Source: Deltaproteobacteria bacterium (GTDB lineage Bacteria; Desulfobacterota; Desulfobaccia; Desulfobaccales; 0-14-0-80-60-11). From it: 64,000 nucleotides of DNA. Positions within the stretch are counted from its first letter, which is position 1, and each line of letters starts with the position of its first letter. The stretch covers positions 62,001 through 126,000 of the forward strand of contig JASEFS010000004.1 in the NCBI GenBank assembly GCA_030018495.1, in the 5' to 3' direction. Position numbers and translations under genes: made by a program. The notes beneath the pieces were generated by a model. That model ran no database searches, was not told the origin of the DNA, and was given only the letters and a program-made list of their open reading frames with translations. Of the stretch, positions 35,512 to 43,938 are shown one piece after another.

Positions 35512-36264
35512 CTATTTCCCCAAATACGCCTGAATCACCTGGGGATTTTCCCGCACCGCCGCCGGCGGGCCTTGGGCGATGGTGAGGCCGTGGTCCAGGA
35601 CGGTCAGATGCTCGCAGAGTCCCATCACCAGGCGCAGGTTGTGCTCGATCACCAGCATGGTCAGCCCATGGCGTTCTTTTGTGCGCTTCAAAAATCGGAT
35701 TAAATCCAGGGTTTCCTGGGGATTGAGGCCCGCGGCCGGCTCATCCAGAAGCAAAAGCTGCGGCCCGGTGGCCAAAGCCCTGGCGATTTCCAGACGCCGT
35801 TGGTGGCCGTAAGGCAGTTGGCCGGCTTTTTCCCCGGCCGCGTCCTTGAGATCCACCTCCTCCAGCAGCGCCAGGGCACGACCGGCGTGGCGGCGTTCTT
35901 CCCTGACATAGCGCGGCACCCGCAACACCGCCTCCCACCAAGCCGATTGGCTGCGGCAGTGAAAACCCACCATGACGTTGTCCATCACCGTCAAATCCTC
36001 GAACAGGCGGATATTCTGAAAAGTCCGGGCCAGACCCAGGATGGTGCGGGTATGTGGATTCAGCCGGTGGAGGTTTTTGCCCCGGAACACGATGGTTCCG
36101 GCGGTTGCCTCAAGGAAGCCGCTGATGAGGTTGAATACCGTGGTCTTCCCGGCGCCGTTGGGGCCGATGAGGCCGTAAAGGCCGCCTGGGGGGATCGCCA
36201 GATTAAAATCCTCCAGCGCCGAAAGCCCTCCGAATCTGACGCTCAAACCTGAGATTGACAGCAT
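35512..36264 (-). CDS. livG: Branched-chain amino-acid ABC transporter ATPase LivG
   Basis: About 250 residues from ATG 36264; the frame is open further upstream but that stretch is repeat DNA. Walker A GPNGAGKTTVFNLISG, signature LPYGHQRRLEIARAL (a variant LSGG common in LivG), Walker B LLLLDEPAAGLNP and the LivG-typical LARTFQNIRLFEDLTVMDNV segment. Partner of LivF. Separated from livM and livH by the trkH-trkA pair. Confidence 0.92.
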   Translation of the reverse strand: MLSISGLSVRFGGLSALEDFNLAIPPGGLYGLIGPNGAGKTTVFNLISGFLEATAGTIVFRGKNLHRLNPHTRTILGLARTFQNIRLFEDLTVMDNVMVGFHCRSQSAWWEAVLRVPRYVREERRHAGRALALLEEVDLKDAAGEKAGQLPYGHQRRLEIARALATGPQLLLLDEPAAGLNPQETLDLIRFLKRTKERHGLTMLVIEHNLRLVMGLCEHLTVLDHGLTIAQGPPAAVRENPQVIQAYLGK

Positions 36265-36358
36265 GGCAGGTTCAAGGTTCAAAAGTTCAAGGTTCAAATT
36301 TATTGCAGAGTGCGCGCCGCCGCACCACAGCCTAAGCAGAGCCTGTGGGCGCAACAGC

Positions 36359-36382
36359 ATTCCCAAGCAGGAGCTTGAGAAC
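36359..36382. repeat. Palindromic 'TTCCCAAGC..GCTTGAGAAC' repeat
   Basis: Same family as 23646-23671, with one arm base changed. It sits in the 305-bp trkA-livG gap, which holds four repeats and no gene. Confidence 0.7.
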
Positions 36383-36399
36383 GAGTATAAAAAGCCCGA

Positions 36400-36429
36400 G
36401 GCGGGATGCGCTTCGCTTTCCCGCCCTAC
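36400..36429. repeat. REP-like repeat GGCGGGATGCGCTTCGC..., inverted copy 2
   Basis: Exact reverse complement of the 30-mers at 21275-21304 and 41029-41058. Confidence 0.85.
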
Positions 36430-36497
36430 AGCTGGGATTGACAGCCTCCCCAAGTTCAAGGCTCAAGGTTTCTAGAGATGCGGATATGTAAGTTTTT

Positions 36498-36546
36498 CCT
36501 GACCCCTGACCCCTGGCACCTGACACCCGGCACCTGACACCTGATC
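36498..36546. repeat. Degenerate heptamer array, seven units in register
   Basis: In steps of seven: CCTGACC, CCTGACC, CCTGGCA, CCTGACA, CCCGGCA, CCTGACA, CCTGATC. Downstream of trkA on the minus strand. Confidence 0.85.
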
Positions 36547-36568
36547 ACTAACCACTGACCGCTGTCCC

Positions 36569-37243
36569 TCAAATCTTGGGTGCGGTCATCTCCCGGATAT
36601 GCATAAGATCGGCTTCCTTGCCGATCATTACCAGAATGTCGCTGGGCTTGATGACGAAATCCGGGCTCGGGAGAAAAATAAACCGCTGGGGCACCAATTC
36701 CTTGATAGCCAAGACAAAGACGCCATAGCGTTTGCGAAGTTCCAGCTCCGCCAGGGTGTGGCCGTAAAAATCATCCGGCGGCGCCACGTCCATGACCCGG
36801 TAGTCTTCTTCCAGTGGGATAAAATCCAGGAGATTGGGGTTGATGATCTGGGCCGCGAGACGGCGGGCGGTTTCCCTTTCCGGGAAGGTGATTTCATGAG
36901 CCCCGATGGATCTGAGGATGGTGGCATGGTCCTCGGTGGTGGCTTTGGCCCAGATGCGTTTGACCCCGATCTTCTTCAGGTGCAGGGTGGCCAGCACGCT
37001 GGATGCCAGATCCTCCCCCATGCTGACGATGGCTTCATCAAATTCCGGGGTGACGATGGAGCTGAGGCTGTGGAAGTCCTGTACATCCATGATCAAGGCC
37101 CGATGAACCTCCTCGATGACCGCCTCCACGGCGCGCTCATCCTTATCCAGGGCCAGGACTTCACAATCTTTGGCGAGCTGCCGGGCCAGTTCGCGGCCGA
37201 ATTCCCCCAAGCCGATAACGCATATATGCTTTTTTCTTTTCAT
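36569..37243 (-). CDS. Potassium channel regulatory subunit TrkA/KtrA
   Basis: 224 residues: an N-terminal RCK/TrkA-N Rossmann domain with CVIGLGEFGRELARQL at residues 8-23 and the acidic ribose-binding end ALDKDE, and a C-terminal TrkA-C domain. One RCK unit, as in KtrA rather than the duplicated TrkA of enterics. It gates the membrane subunit encoded immediately upstream, whose stop codon it overlaps by four bases. Confidence 0.92.
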   Translation of the reverse strand: MKRKKHICVIGLGEFGRELARQLAKDCEVLALDKDERAVEAVIEEVHRALIMDVQDFHSLSSIVTPEFDEAIVSMGEDLASSVLATLHLKKIGVKRIWAKATTEDHATILRSIGAHEITFPERETARRLAAQIINPNLLDFIPLEEDYRVMDVAPPDDFYGHTLAELELRKRYGVFVLAIKELVPQRFIFLPSPDFVIKPSDILVMIGKEADLMHIREMTAPKI

Positions 37244-38622
37244 CCGATCATCACCTTGCCTTCAGGATAGGCGACATGCAGGGGCTTTACCGGGGCCAAC
37301 CCCAAGGCGATGGTCAAAGGCCCCAACCGCCCCACAAACATGGTCGCAATTATCCACAACCGCCCCCAGGTAGAAAGCTTATCGGTCAGTCCGGTGGACA
37401 GGCCTACTGTGCCAAACGCAGAAATCTGCTCAAAGATCACGTCGTGCAATCCCACTCCGGGCCGGCCTGCTTCGGTGAATAACAAAAGCAGAATACCCGC
37501 TGCATTCCAGGCCAAGGCCAGGCGCAAAAGCACCAAGGTGCGCCAAACAATGGGTTTAGGGACCCGGCGTTCTTTTAAGGTTACCTGCTCATCTCCGAAG
37601 AGCTTGGCTTTCAGTTCGGCCAGGGAGATGGCCAAAGCGGTGGTTTTTACCCCCCCGGCGCAGGAGCCCGGCGAACCGCCGATAAACATGAGGATGGTCA
37701 GAAGCCAGAGGGAACCGAGAGGCAGAAGGCCGATATTGACAGTGTTGAAACCCGCGGTGCGGGCCGTGATGGATTGGAACAGGGCGTCTAAAATTTTCCG
37801 GTCCCAACCCGGTTCGCCTGCGGTCAAACCCAGAATCAGCAAACCCAGCCAGCCTCCCAGAATCAAGAGGCCCGTCACCTGCAAAACGACCCTGGCGTGC
37901 ACGGATAGCCGGGAGGGAACCGGCTTGGCGCCGGTTCGGTCCAGGCGCGCCCGCATTGCGTGCCAGAGTTCGGTGAGCACCATATGCCCCAGGCCCCCGA
38001 GAACGATGAGAAGCATGACCGCCACGAGGATTACCGGGCTTCCCCTGAGCCTCATGAGATTGTCCGTGTAAATGGAAAACCCTGCGTTGCAAAAGGCCGA
38101 AATGGCGTGGAACACTGATGAAAATAAAGCCTCTTTAAGGGGAGTCTGAAGCCAGAGCAGACCCAGACAGATGAAGGCCATGCCCGCCAGTTCAATGACC
38201 GCGGTAATCGCCAAAATTTGCCGGAATCTTTTTTTGAATTCGATGCCCAAATCCCTCTGGAAAAAGGCGTCGTGCAGCGCCGCCTGGGACGCCAGGGACA
38301 GGCGGCGGCCCAGCATCAGGTAAGCCAGCGCGGCGAAGGTCATGATCCCCAGCCCGCCCACCTGGATGAGGGCCAGGATAACCACTTGGCCGAAACGGGA
38401 GTAAGCCGTGGCCGTGTCCACCACGATAAGCCCGGTGACGCAGACCGCAGAAGTTGCGGTAAAGAGGGCGTCCACCAAGCCGATGTCTCCCCTGGTCTGA
38501 GACCAAGGGAGCAGAAGCAGGAGGGTGCCCACCAGTATCATGCCCGTGAACCCCGCGATTAACAGATTCTGGGGCAGTTTGGCGTAAGGGATCAGGCGTT
38601 GGAATCCGGTGCGGTTGAACAT
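37240..38622 (-). CDS. Potassium transporter membrane subunit TrkH/KtrB
   Basis: 460 residues. The four pore-loop filters of the SKT family are visible: AVCVTGLIVVDT, AFCNAGFSIYTD, ARTAGFNTVNIG and AFGTVGLSTGLT, each with the central glycine, separated by MPM-type membrane pairs. Works with the RCK protein downstream (four-base overlap) for K+ uptake, probably Na+- or H+-coupled or channel-like. This pair lies between livM and livG, splitting the amino-acid transporter genes. Confidence 0.93.
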   Translation of the reverse strand: MFNRTGFQRLIPYAKLPQNLLIAGFTGMILVGTLLLLLPWSQTRGDIGLVDALFTATSAVCVTGLIVVDTATAYSRFGQVVILALIQVGGLGIMTFAALAYLMLGRRLSLASQAALHDAFFQRDLGIEFKKRFRQILAITAVIELAGMAFICLGLLWLQTPLKEALFSSVFHAISAFCNAGFSIYTDNLMRLRGSPVILVAVMLLIVLGGLGHMVLTELWHAMRARLDRTGAKPVPSRLSVHARVVLQVTGLLILGGWLGLLILGLTAGEPGWDRKILDALFQSITARTAGFNTVNIGLLPLGSLWLLTILMFIGGSPGSCAGGVKTTALAISLAELKAKLFGDEQVTLKERRVPKPIVWRTLVLLRLALAWNAAGILLLLFTEAGRPGVGLHDVIFEQISAFGTVGLSTGLTDKLSTWGRLWIIATMFVGRLGPLTIALGLAPVKPLHVAYPEGKVMIG

Positions 38623-38747
38623 TGTCGGGTCGGTCTATTGTTTGGAAGAGTATTATTGCATAAGTATTGAGGAAATAAAGAAATTTATAAGGAGTCAGAT
38701 CATCGGAATTATTGAGGCGGAAGCGGAGGGCCGCAATGGCGATTTCT

Positions 38748-39797
38748 TTACACGTTCCCGGCATCCCTCCGGATGGCGGAAAGCTTCCAAAACCGGGCCG
38801 CTGCCTGCCAGGAAAATTCCTTTCGCCCCATGAGCCCCTGGCGGAAGAAGATAATCACCACCAGGAGCAGCAAAGAGAAAATGACCATGCGCATACCGGG
38901 GATGCCCGGAATATCAAAGCCGAACAATCGGTGCGGCTCCTCCACGAATCTGAGCCATTCCCCGGCCAGGGTGAAGAGGATGGCGGAAATCACGGCGCCC
39001 GTGGTGGAACCCAGACCGCTTACGACGATAATGATCAGGAGATTGAAGGTCAGGAAAAAAGTGAACAGCGAAGGGGAAATGGTGGTGATGAGGTGGGCCA
39101 GCAGCCCGCCGGCAACCCCGAAGCAAAAGGCGCTCAGGACATAAGCCAGCATCAGGTGGCGGAAGGTGTTGACCCCCATGGCCTGGGCCGCGGTCTCATC
39201 GTCCCGGATGGCCTGCATGGCCCGGCCATAGCTGGACTTGACCAGGGACAGGATTACAGCCACAGTGGCCGCGGCCACCCCCCAGGACCACCAGAGATTG
39301 GTGAGGGGTTGCAGGCCCTTCAAACCCAGGGGGCCGTTGGTGAGGCCTTGGAGGTTGTTGGCCAGAACCCGGACCACTTCCCCGAAACCCAGGGTGACAA
39401 TGGCCAGATAGTCGCCCCGCACCCGGAAAACCGGAAAGCCGGTGAGGAAACCGAATAAAGCCGCGACCAGGCCGCCGCTTAAAAGAGCCAGGGGAAAGGA
39501 AAGACTGACCTGATCCAGAGGCCAGATAAGCGGCGTGATGATAAAGATGAGCTCTTTTTCCCGGGGAGAGAGGGTGAGCAGGGCCGCGGTGTAAGCTCCC
39601 AGGGTGATGAAGGCGTTGGGCCCCAGGTGAAGCTGGCCGCAGACGCCGTTTATCAGATTGTAGCTGACGGCCAGGGTGATGAAAATGGCCATATTGTTGA
39701 GCAGACGCACCTGGTATTCGTTGGCATAGCGCGTTGCCCCCCAGAGAAACAGGGCCAGCAGCGCCAGGGCGCCGGCATTCAGCCAGAATTTTTTGAT
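38748..39797 (-). CDS. livM: Branched-chain amino-acid permease LivM, probable ATC start
   Basis: LivM permease with the expected membrane topology (SYNLINGVCGQLHLGPNAFI, GDYLAIVTLGFGEVVRVLANN, GLGSTTGAVISAILF). A conventional GTG at 39710 would remove the first membrane helix. In the same frame 29 codons upstream, ATC AAA AAA TTC TGG sits eight bases after AAAGGAG and gives an N-terminus (I)KKFWLNAGALALLALFLWG typical of LivM; no ATG, GTG or TTG exists between it and the upstream stop. I therefore place the start at ATC 39797 (349 residues); a mutation of ATG by one base is likely. A 24-bp copy of this ribosome-binding region lies 181 bp upstream. Confidence 0.82.
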   Translation of the reverse strand: MKKFWLNAGALALLALFLWGATRYANEYQVRLLNNMAIFITLAVSYNLINGVCGQLHLGPNAFITLGAYTAALLTLSPREKELIFIITPLIWPLDQVSLSFPLALLSGGLVAALFGFLTGFPVFRVRGDYLAIVTLGFGEVVRVLANNLQGLTNGPLGLKGLQPLTNLWWSWGVAAATVAVILSLVKSSYGRAMQAIRDDETAAQAMGVNTFRHLMLAYVLSAFCFGVAGGLLAHLITTISPSLFTFFLTFNLLIIIVVSGLGSTTGAVISAILFTLAGEWLRFVEEPHRLFGFDIPGIPGMRMVIFSLLLLVVIIFFRQGLMGRKEFSWQAAARFWKLSAIRRDAGNV

Positions 39798-39819
39798 TGG
39801 CCGGTCTCCTTTATAGGTG
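39796..39819. repeat. 24-bp direct repeat, copy 1 (livM ribosome-binding site)
   Basis: Identical to 39977-40000. On the minus strand it contains AAAGGAG and the first two bases of the putative livM start codon. Confidence 0.95.
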
Positions 39820-39838
39820 TCAGGTGCCAGGTGTCAGG
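39815..39838. repeat. Heptamer array AGGTGTC/AGGTGCC, three units
   Basis: AGGTGTC, AGGTGCC, AGGTGTC then AGG; lies inside the segment bounded by the 24-bp direct repeats, in the livH-livM gap. Confidence 0.8.
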
Positions 39839-39917
39839 AATGATTCTTAAAAAAATCACCAACCCAAAATTGCAGCGCACTGCACACCATCTTTAGCCAT
39901 CATCAAAGTCTGAATTA

Positions 39918-39969
39918 GCCCAAGCAGAGCTTGGGCCGCAATATCATTCCCAAGCGGGAGCTTGGGAAC
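39918..39969. repeat. Two palindromic 'CCCAAGC..GCTTGGG' units
   Basis: GCCCAAGCAGAGCTTGGGC at 39918-39936 and TTCCCAAGCGGGAGCTTGGG at 39947-39966 (continuing AAC). Same dispersed family as 23525 and 23646; the livH-livM gap (300 bp) holds only these repeats. Confidence 0.85.
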
Positions 39970-39976
39970 GAGGTTT

Positions 39977-40000
39977 ATTGGCCGGTCTCCTTTATAGGTG
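39977..40000. repeat. 24-bp direct repeat, copy 2
   Basis: Perfect match to 39796-39819. Here the ribosome-binding motif is followed by AAT AAA and no gene, so it looks like the original or duplicated leader left behind by an insertion. Confidence 0.95.
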
Positions 40001-40067
40001 CGGTCATTTTCACCTGTTAACTCTATAAACTATAAACCTGAACCCTGACAAGAAAACCTCCCTTGGC

Positions 40068-40094
40068 CCCTGACCCCTGACCCCCGGCCCCTGT
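40068..40094. repeat. Heptamer array CCCTGAC-type, four units
   Basis: CCCTGAC, CCCTGAC, CCCCGGC, CCCTGT(C) in register directly downstream of livH. Confidence 0.7.
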
Positions 40095-40096
40095 CC

Positions 40097-40993
40097 TTAA
40101 AGCTTCTCCTGTCCCAGGCTCTCTCCCAAAATCCCGGTGGGCCGCACCAGGAGAATAACAATCAGCAGGCCGAAGGCCATGGCGTCCCGGTAGCCGGCCC
40201 AAGCCGGGAAGAAGGCCACCAGCATTATTTCCAAAACCCCCAGAATCAGGCCGCCCAGGACCGCGCCGGCCAGGTTGCCGATGCCCCCCAACACCGCGGC
40301 GATAAAGGCCTTGAGCCCCGGCAGAATCCCCATGAAAGGGTTGACTTGGGGATACTTCATGGCCCACAGCAGCCCCCCGGCCCCGGCCAGGAGCGACCCC
40401 AAAAGGAAGGCCAGGGAGATGATGCGGTTGACGTTGATGCCCATAAGGCTCACGGTTTCCAGATCGTGGGCCACGGCCCGCATGGCCCGGCCCACCTGGG
40501 TATGGTGGACCAGCAGAAACAGGGCGGCCAAAAGGACCGCGGTCACAGCCGGAATAATGAGGCTCAGGCGGGGGATGAACAGGCCGCCCCATTCCAGGGC
40601 GCCGGCGAACACCGCAGGGGTGGGAAAGGGTTTGGGCCGCCCCCCGGCAATCACCAAGGCGACGTTTTCCAGCAGAAACGAAGCCGCTATGGCGGCAATC
40701 AACAGAGAAATGCGCGGCGCCCGCCGCAGGGGCCGGTAAGCCCCCCTCTCCAATAACACCCCCAGCAGGCCGGTGAGCAAAAGGGCCAGCCCGAAGGCCA
40801 GGGGCCAGGACCAGCTGAACAGACCCACCGCCATAACCGCAGCATAGGCGCTCACCATGATGAGGTCGCCGTGGGCGAAGTTGATCAACCGCAGGATGCC
40901 GTACACCATGGTGTAGCCGATGGCGATCAGGGCATAAAGACTGCCCAGGGACAAGCCGTTGATTGCCTGCTGCACCAGGGTTATGTCATCCAT
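40097..40993 (-). CDS. livH: Branched-chain amino-acid permease LivH
   Basis: 298 residues, eight or so membrane helices with LivH hallmarks: QQAINGLSLGSLYALIAIGY, VYGILRLINFAHGDLIM at the N-terminus, RAMRAVAHDLETVSLMGINVNR in the cytoplasmic EAA-like loop, and AVLGGIGNLAGAVLGGLILG near the C-terminus. First gene of the liv block; no periplasmic binding protein gene (livJ/K) is present upstream, where a REP-like repeat and then the apgM operon lie. Confidence 0.93.
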   Translation of the reverse strand: MDDITLVQQAINGLSLGSLYALIAIGYTMVYGILRLINFAHGDLIMVSAYAAVMAVGLFSWSWPLAFGLALLLTGLLGVLLERGAYRPLRRAPRISLLIAAIAASFLLENVALVIAGGRPKPFPTPAVFAGALEWGGLFIPRLSLIIPAVTAVLLAALFLLVHHTQVGRAMRAVAHDLETVSLMGINVNRIISLAFLLGSLLAGAGGLLWAMKYPQVNPFMGILPGLKAFIAAVLGGIGNLAGAVLGGLILGVLEIMLVAFFPAWAGYRDAMAFGLLIVILLVRPTGILGESLGQEKL

Positions 40994-41028
40994 GGGATAC
41001 CGATGGCGGCTGGTGGCCAGTGATCAGC

Positions 41029-41058
41029 GTAGGGCGGGAAAGCGAAGCGCATCCCGCC
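41029..41058. repeat. REP-like repeat GTAGGGCGGGAAAGCGAAG..., copy 3
   Basis: Exact 30-bp copy of 21275-21304, in the 158-bp gap between apgM and livH. Confidence 0.85.
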
Positions 41059-41150
41059 TCGGGCATCAAGAGGGCACAGGTGAGGACACCTGTGGCCTCC
41101 AACCTTTTTCATGCTTTTGAGAGAGCCGAAGGTTCATGCGACTGCTCAGT

Positions 41151-42377
41151 TCAATCCCCGATCAGGGGGGCCAGGCCCAGAAGATTGATGATTTCCGGCA
41201 TGATCATGAGCCCGGTCAGCCGGCCCAGGCCGCCCCGGGCGCAGGCCCGTTCGCCGAATTCGGCGACATGGTCAGGGCGGACCAGCCCCTCCCCCACCAT
41301 CATAAGGGGCACCGGGTCGCCGGAGTGCTTCTTCAGGGCGCAGGGCGTGGAGTGGTCGCCGGTGACCACCAACAACGTGTGCGGCAGATTGAGGAGCGTG
41401 CCGGCCGCCCGGTCGATCTTCTCGATAAAGGCCTTTTTGCCCTGGAAGTCGCCGTCTTCGCCGAACGCGTCCGCGGCTTTGACGTGCACAAACGCGAAAT
41501 CAAACCCGCCGGCCAGGGCTTCAATGGCCGCTTCGAACTTGGCGCTTATGTCCGTATTGGCCATGCCGGTGGCGCCCGGCACCTTGAGGACCGTCATGCC
41601 GGTGAACGCGCCGATGCCCTTGTAAAGGCCGCCCCCGGCGATGGTGCAGGCCTTGAGGCCATAGCGCTCCGAAAATTTTTCGATTTTTTTGTAATACCCG
41701 GCCCCGCGGCAAAGAAGATAGTTGGCGGGAGGCTTGCCTTCTTTCCGGCGCTCTTCGTTTAAGGGATGGTCTTTGAGGATTTCGTGAGCCCGGTTCAGGA
41801 AATGGTTGAGCACCTTGGCGGTGAAAGCCGCTTCTGCGCTGCCGTCCAGGGGGTGTACTTCATGCACCTTGACCCCCACTTCATGGGGGTCGTTGTCGCT
41901 GATGCGGCTGGAGAGCCCCGGACCCCGGAGGATAATGCCGGCCCGGTGGCCCGTTCCGGGTTTGATGTGCAGGGTGACGCCTTCATAGGTGAGGCCGTCC
42001 AGGTCCTTGACAAAGGGGCCGGTGTCCGCGATGCGCCCGGCCCGGCGGTCCACGGTCACCAGGCTGTCGTCCACCGTGCCCAGGTTGCCCCGCAGGGCCA
42101 CGTCCCCTTCCTCCAGGTCCATGCCCAGCCCGGAAACTTCGATGGTGCCCCGGCCGGTGTAATACTTGTCCAGCTCATAGCCCAAAATCGCCAAATGGCT
42201 GGTGTCGCTGCCGGGCCGTTGGCCCACGCCGATGGCGTTCTGCATGCCGCAGATGCCCCGGGCGGCCAGGGCGTCAAGATTGGGCGTGTGAGCCGCTTCC
42301 AGGGGAGTTTTGTTCCCCAGTTCCTTGATGGGCCGGTCTCCCAGGCCGTCCATGATAAGCAGAATAACCTTTTGCAT
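41151..42377 (-). CDS. apgM: 2,3-bisphosphoglycerate-independent phosphoglycerate mutase, archaeal type
   Basis: 408 residues from ATG 42377 (GGAG six bases upstream; the ATG at 42389 belongs to the Shine-Dalgarno region). Interconverts 3- and 2-phosphoglycerate. Alkaline-phosphatase superfamily: VILLIMDGLGDRP at the start with the first metal-binding Asp, TPLEAAHTPNLDALAARG, GTIEVSGLGMDLEEGDVALRGN split over the ApgM signature, and VVTGDHSTPCALKKHSGDP with the C-terminal metal ligands. Last gene of a five-gene minus-strand operon (42 bp after the PP-loop gene). Confidence 0.93.
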   Translation of the reverse strand: MQKVILLIMDGLGDRPIKELGNKTPLEAAHTPNLDALAARGICGMQNAIGVGQRPGSDTSHLAILGYELDKYYTGRGTIEVSGLGMDLEEGDVALRGNLGTVDDSLVTVDRRAGRIADTGPFVKDLDGLTYEGVTLHIKPGTGHRAGIILRGPGLSSRISDNDPHEVGVKVHEVHPLDGSAEAAFTAKVLNHFLNRAHEILKDHPLNEERRKEGKPPANYLLCRGAGYYKKIEKFSERYGLKACTIAGGGLYKGIGAFTGMTVLKVPGATGMANTDISAKFEAAIEALAGGFDFAFVHVKAADAFGEDGDFQGKKAFIEKIDRAAGTLLNLPHTLLVVTGDHSTPCALKKHSGDPVPLMMVGEGLVRPDHVAEFGERACARGGLGRLTGLMIMPEIINLLGLAPLIGD

Positions 42378-42419
42378 GACTGGCTCCATTTGAGAAAGTG
42401 CCGCCTTGTTTAATTTTAG

Positions 42420-43400
42420 CTAGATCAGCCACTCTTTGAAGTTATCCTTGGCAGGGGCGATGAGGTGGAGAAGCTTCTCCTCGTTCTCCCCGCATTTCAC
42501 CGTCACCGGCTGGCCTTCCGGGGCGTCGCTGTAAGCCGCGGTGAGGGCCGCGGCCATTGCCGCTTCTTCGCCCCCGGCGCTCCCGGGAACCAGCACCGTG
42601 GGCCCGGGAAAATTTTTTATTTTGCATATCAGGTCCGCGGGATGCTTAAGGGAGGCAATAGCTTCATTCTCTTTATGGGTGCGACCCACGATGGCCTTTT
42701 TGCCGGTGGGCAGGCGAAAGTGCCGCCCCCATTTCAAGAGTTCCAGGTCCTGCCGGGAAACTTCTGCGGAGCGGGCCAGCAATTCCTTGAGTCTGGCGCT
42801 GTACCGGGGATCGGTGAGCAGACAGCCGCCCGCCGGAGAAGGATATTCAGTGATGCCGTATTCCCGGGCCAGCGCCATCTGCCGTTTGCGGCCCCGACCG
42901 CTGATGTCAAGAAGTCTCTCACGGTCCACCCAGCCCAGGAGTTCGGGCTTGGTGGGAGGCAGAAGCTTGGCGCTCAAAGGCCGCAGAAGCACCTCGCCGT
43001 AGCCCGATTCTTTGGCCACCGAATTGAGGGCTCCCCTGTGCTGGCTCATAGGGCGCTGGCCCAGGACCTCGCCGGTGAATAAAAAATCGAAGCCCGACTT
43101 TGCCATCATATCCCCGGCCTCCCTGATCATCAAAATGTGGCAGTCCAAACAGGGATTGTGATAGCGCCCGAAGCCCCGGGGCGGCCGGTAAATCAGGGGG
43201 AGAAATTTTTCCGTGAGATCGACCTCCAGCAACGGCATGCCTAAATGGGCCGCGGATTGCCGGGCCCGCTCCGCCCCGAAAAAAGGGGTTATAAAGGTCA
43301 CCCCGGTGACGTCGATGCCTTGCCGCCGCAGCACCGCGGCGGCCAACATGCTGTCCAGGCCTCCGGAAAAGAGACCCAAAGCGCGAATGGTCCGGTTCAT
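42420..43400 (-). CDS. PP-loop ATPase, ThiI/MnmA-like thiolase with C-terminal RNA-binding-like domain
   Basis: 326 residues. N-terminal PP-loop SGGLDS at residues 12-17, a CLDC pair at 84-87, and SPAGGCLLTDP near residue 200 add a third conserved cysteine; the last 100 residues resemble the NFACT-R_2/DUF814 domain. PP-loop enzymes adenylate a tRNA base (or other substrate) and replace oxygen with sulfur. The CxxC plus C arrangement suggests a 4Fe-4S cluster of the TtuA/TtcA kind. In an operon with two other sulfur-transfer enzymes (LarE, DUF39). Target RNA or cofactor not known. Confidence 0.8.
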   Translation of the reverse strand: MNRTIRALGLFSGGLDSMLAAAVLRRQGIDVTGVTFITPFFGAERARQSAAHLGMPLLEVDLTEKFLPLIYRPPRGFGRYHNPCLDCHILMIREAGDMMAKSGFDFLFTGEVLGQRPMSQHRGALNSVAKESGYGEVLLRPLSAKLLPPTKPELLGWVDRERLLDISGRGRKRQMALAREYGITEYPSPAGGCLLTDPRYSARLKELLARSAEVSRQDLELLKWGRHFRLPTGKKAIVGRTHKENEAIASLKHPADLICKIKNFPGPTVLVPGSAGGEEAAMAAALTAAYSDAPEGQPVTVKCGENEEKLLHLIAPAKDNFKEWLI

Positions 43401-43493
43401 TGAACTAGTGGAATGACAGGGAATATCTTAATTGGCTGCAGGTCAGAAAATTTTGGGTCTCACCCTCTGCAGCAAACCGGTTCGTCCGGGTTG

Positions 43494-43919
43494 CTAAGTC
43501 CCGGATGCCAGCTTCTGTTTGAGAACTCCTATGAGCTGTTTCCGCATGTCATCCCGCACCCGGCGGAATACCGCCATGATCTCTTCATCTGTGCCCGTGG
43601 CTTTGGCCGGGTCCGGGAAGCCCACGTGCATGACTTCAGTGCTGCCCGGGAACAATGGACATTGTTCCTGAGCCTGATCGCAAACAGTGATGACCAGGTC
43701 AAAATCTTTTTCCGGCAGTTCATCCACCGATTTGGAGTATTGCCGACTGATGTCGATGCCCAGCTCCCGCATGGCCGCGACAGCCCTGGGGTTCACCGTC
43801 TTGGGGCTGATCCCGGCGGAGAAGGCCTTTACCTGTCCGGCCAGATCATGGTTCACCAGGCCTTCCGCCATTTGAGAGCGGCAGGCGTTTTCCGTGCACA
43901 GGAATAGTACTTTGAGCAT
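43494..43919 (-). CDS. arsC: Thioredoxin-coupled arsenate reductase
   Basis: 141 residues of the low-molecular-weight phosphatase fold. The P-loop CTENACRSQ supplies Cys8 and Cys13, and Cys80 and Cys87 in VCDQAQEQC complete the redox relay; the spacing matches the Cys10/Cys82/Cys89 set of thioredoxin-type ArsC exactly. It reduces arsenate to arsenite. No arsenite exporter or ArsR gene is adjacent; instead it is the third gene of the DUF39-larE-arsC-PP-loop-apgM operon, 19 bp after larE. Confidence 0.9.
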   Translation of the reverse strand: MLKVLFLCTENACRSQMAEGLVNHDLAGQVKAFSAGISPKTVNPRAVAAMRELGIDISRQYSKSVDELPEKDFDLVITVCDQAQEQCPLFPGSTEVMHVGFPDPAKATGTDEEIMAVFRRVRDDMRKQLIGVLKQKLASGT

Positions 43920-43938
43920 GGCTATTTCTCAGATAAAT

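Noticed and set aside
36400-36429. Short peptide-like frames reading RESEAHPASG across the REP-like repeats
   Set aside because: Same translation arises from each repeat copy in unrelated places; no start or ribosome-binding site.
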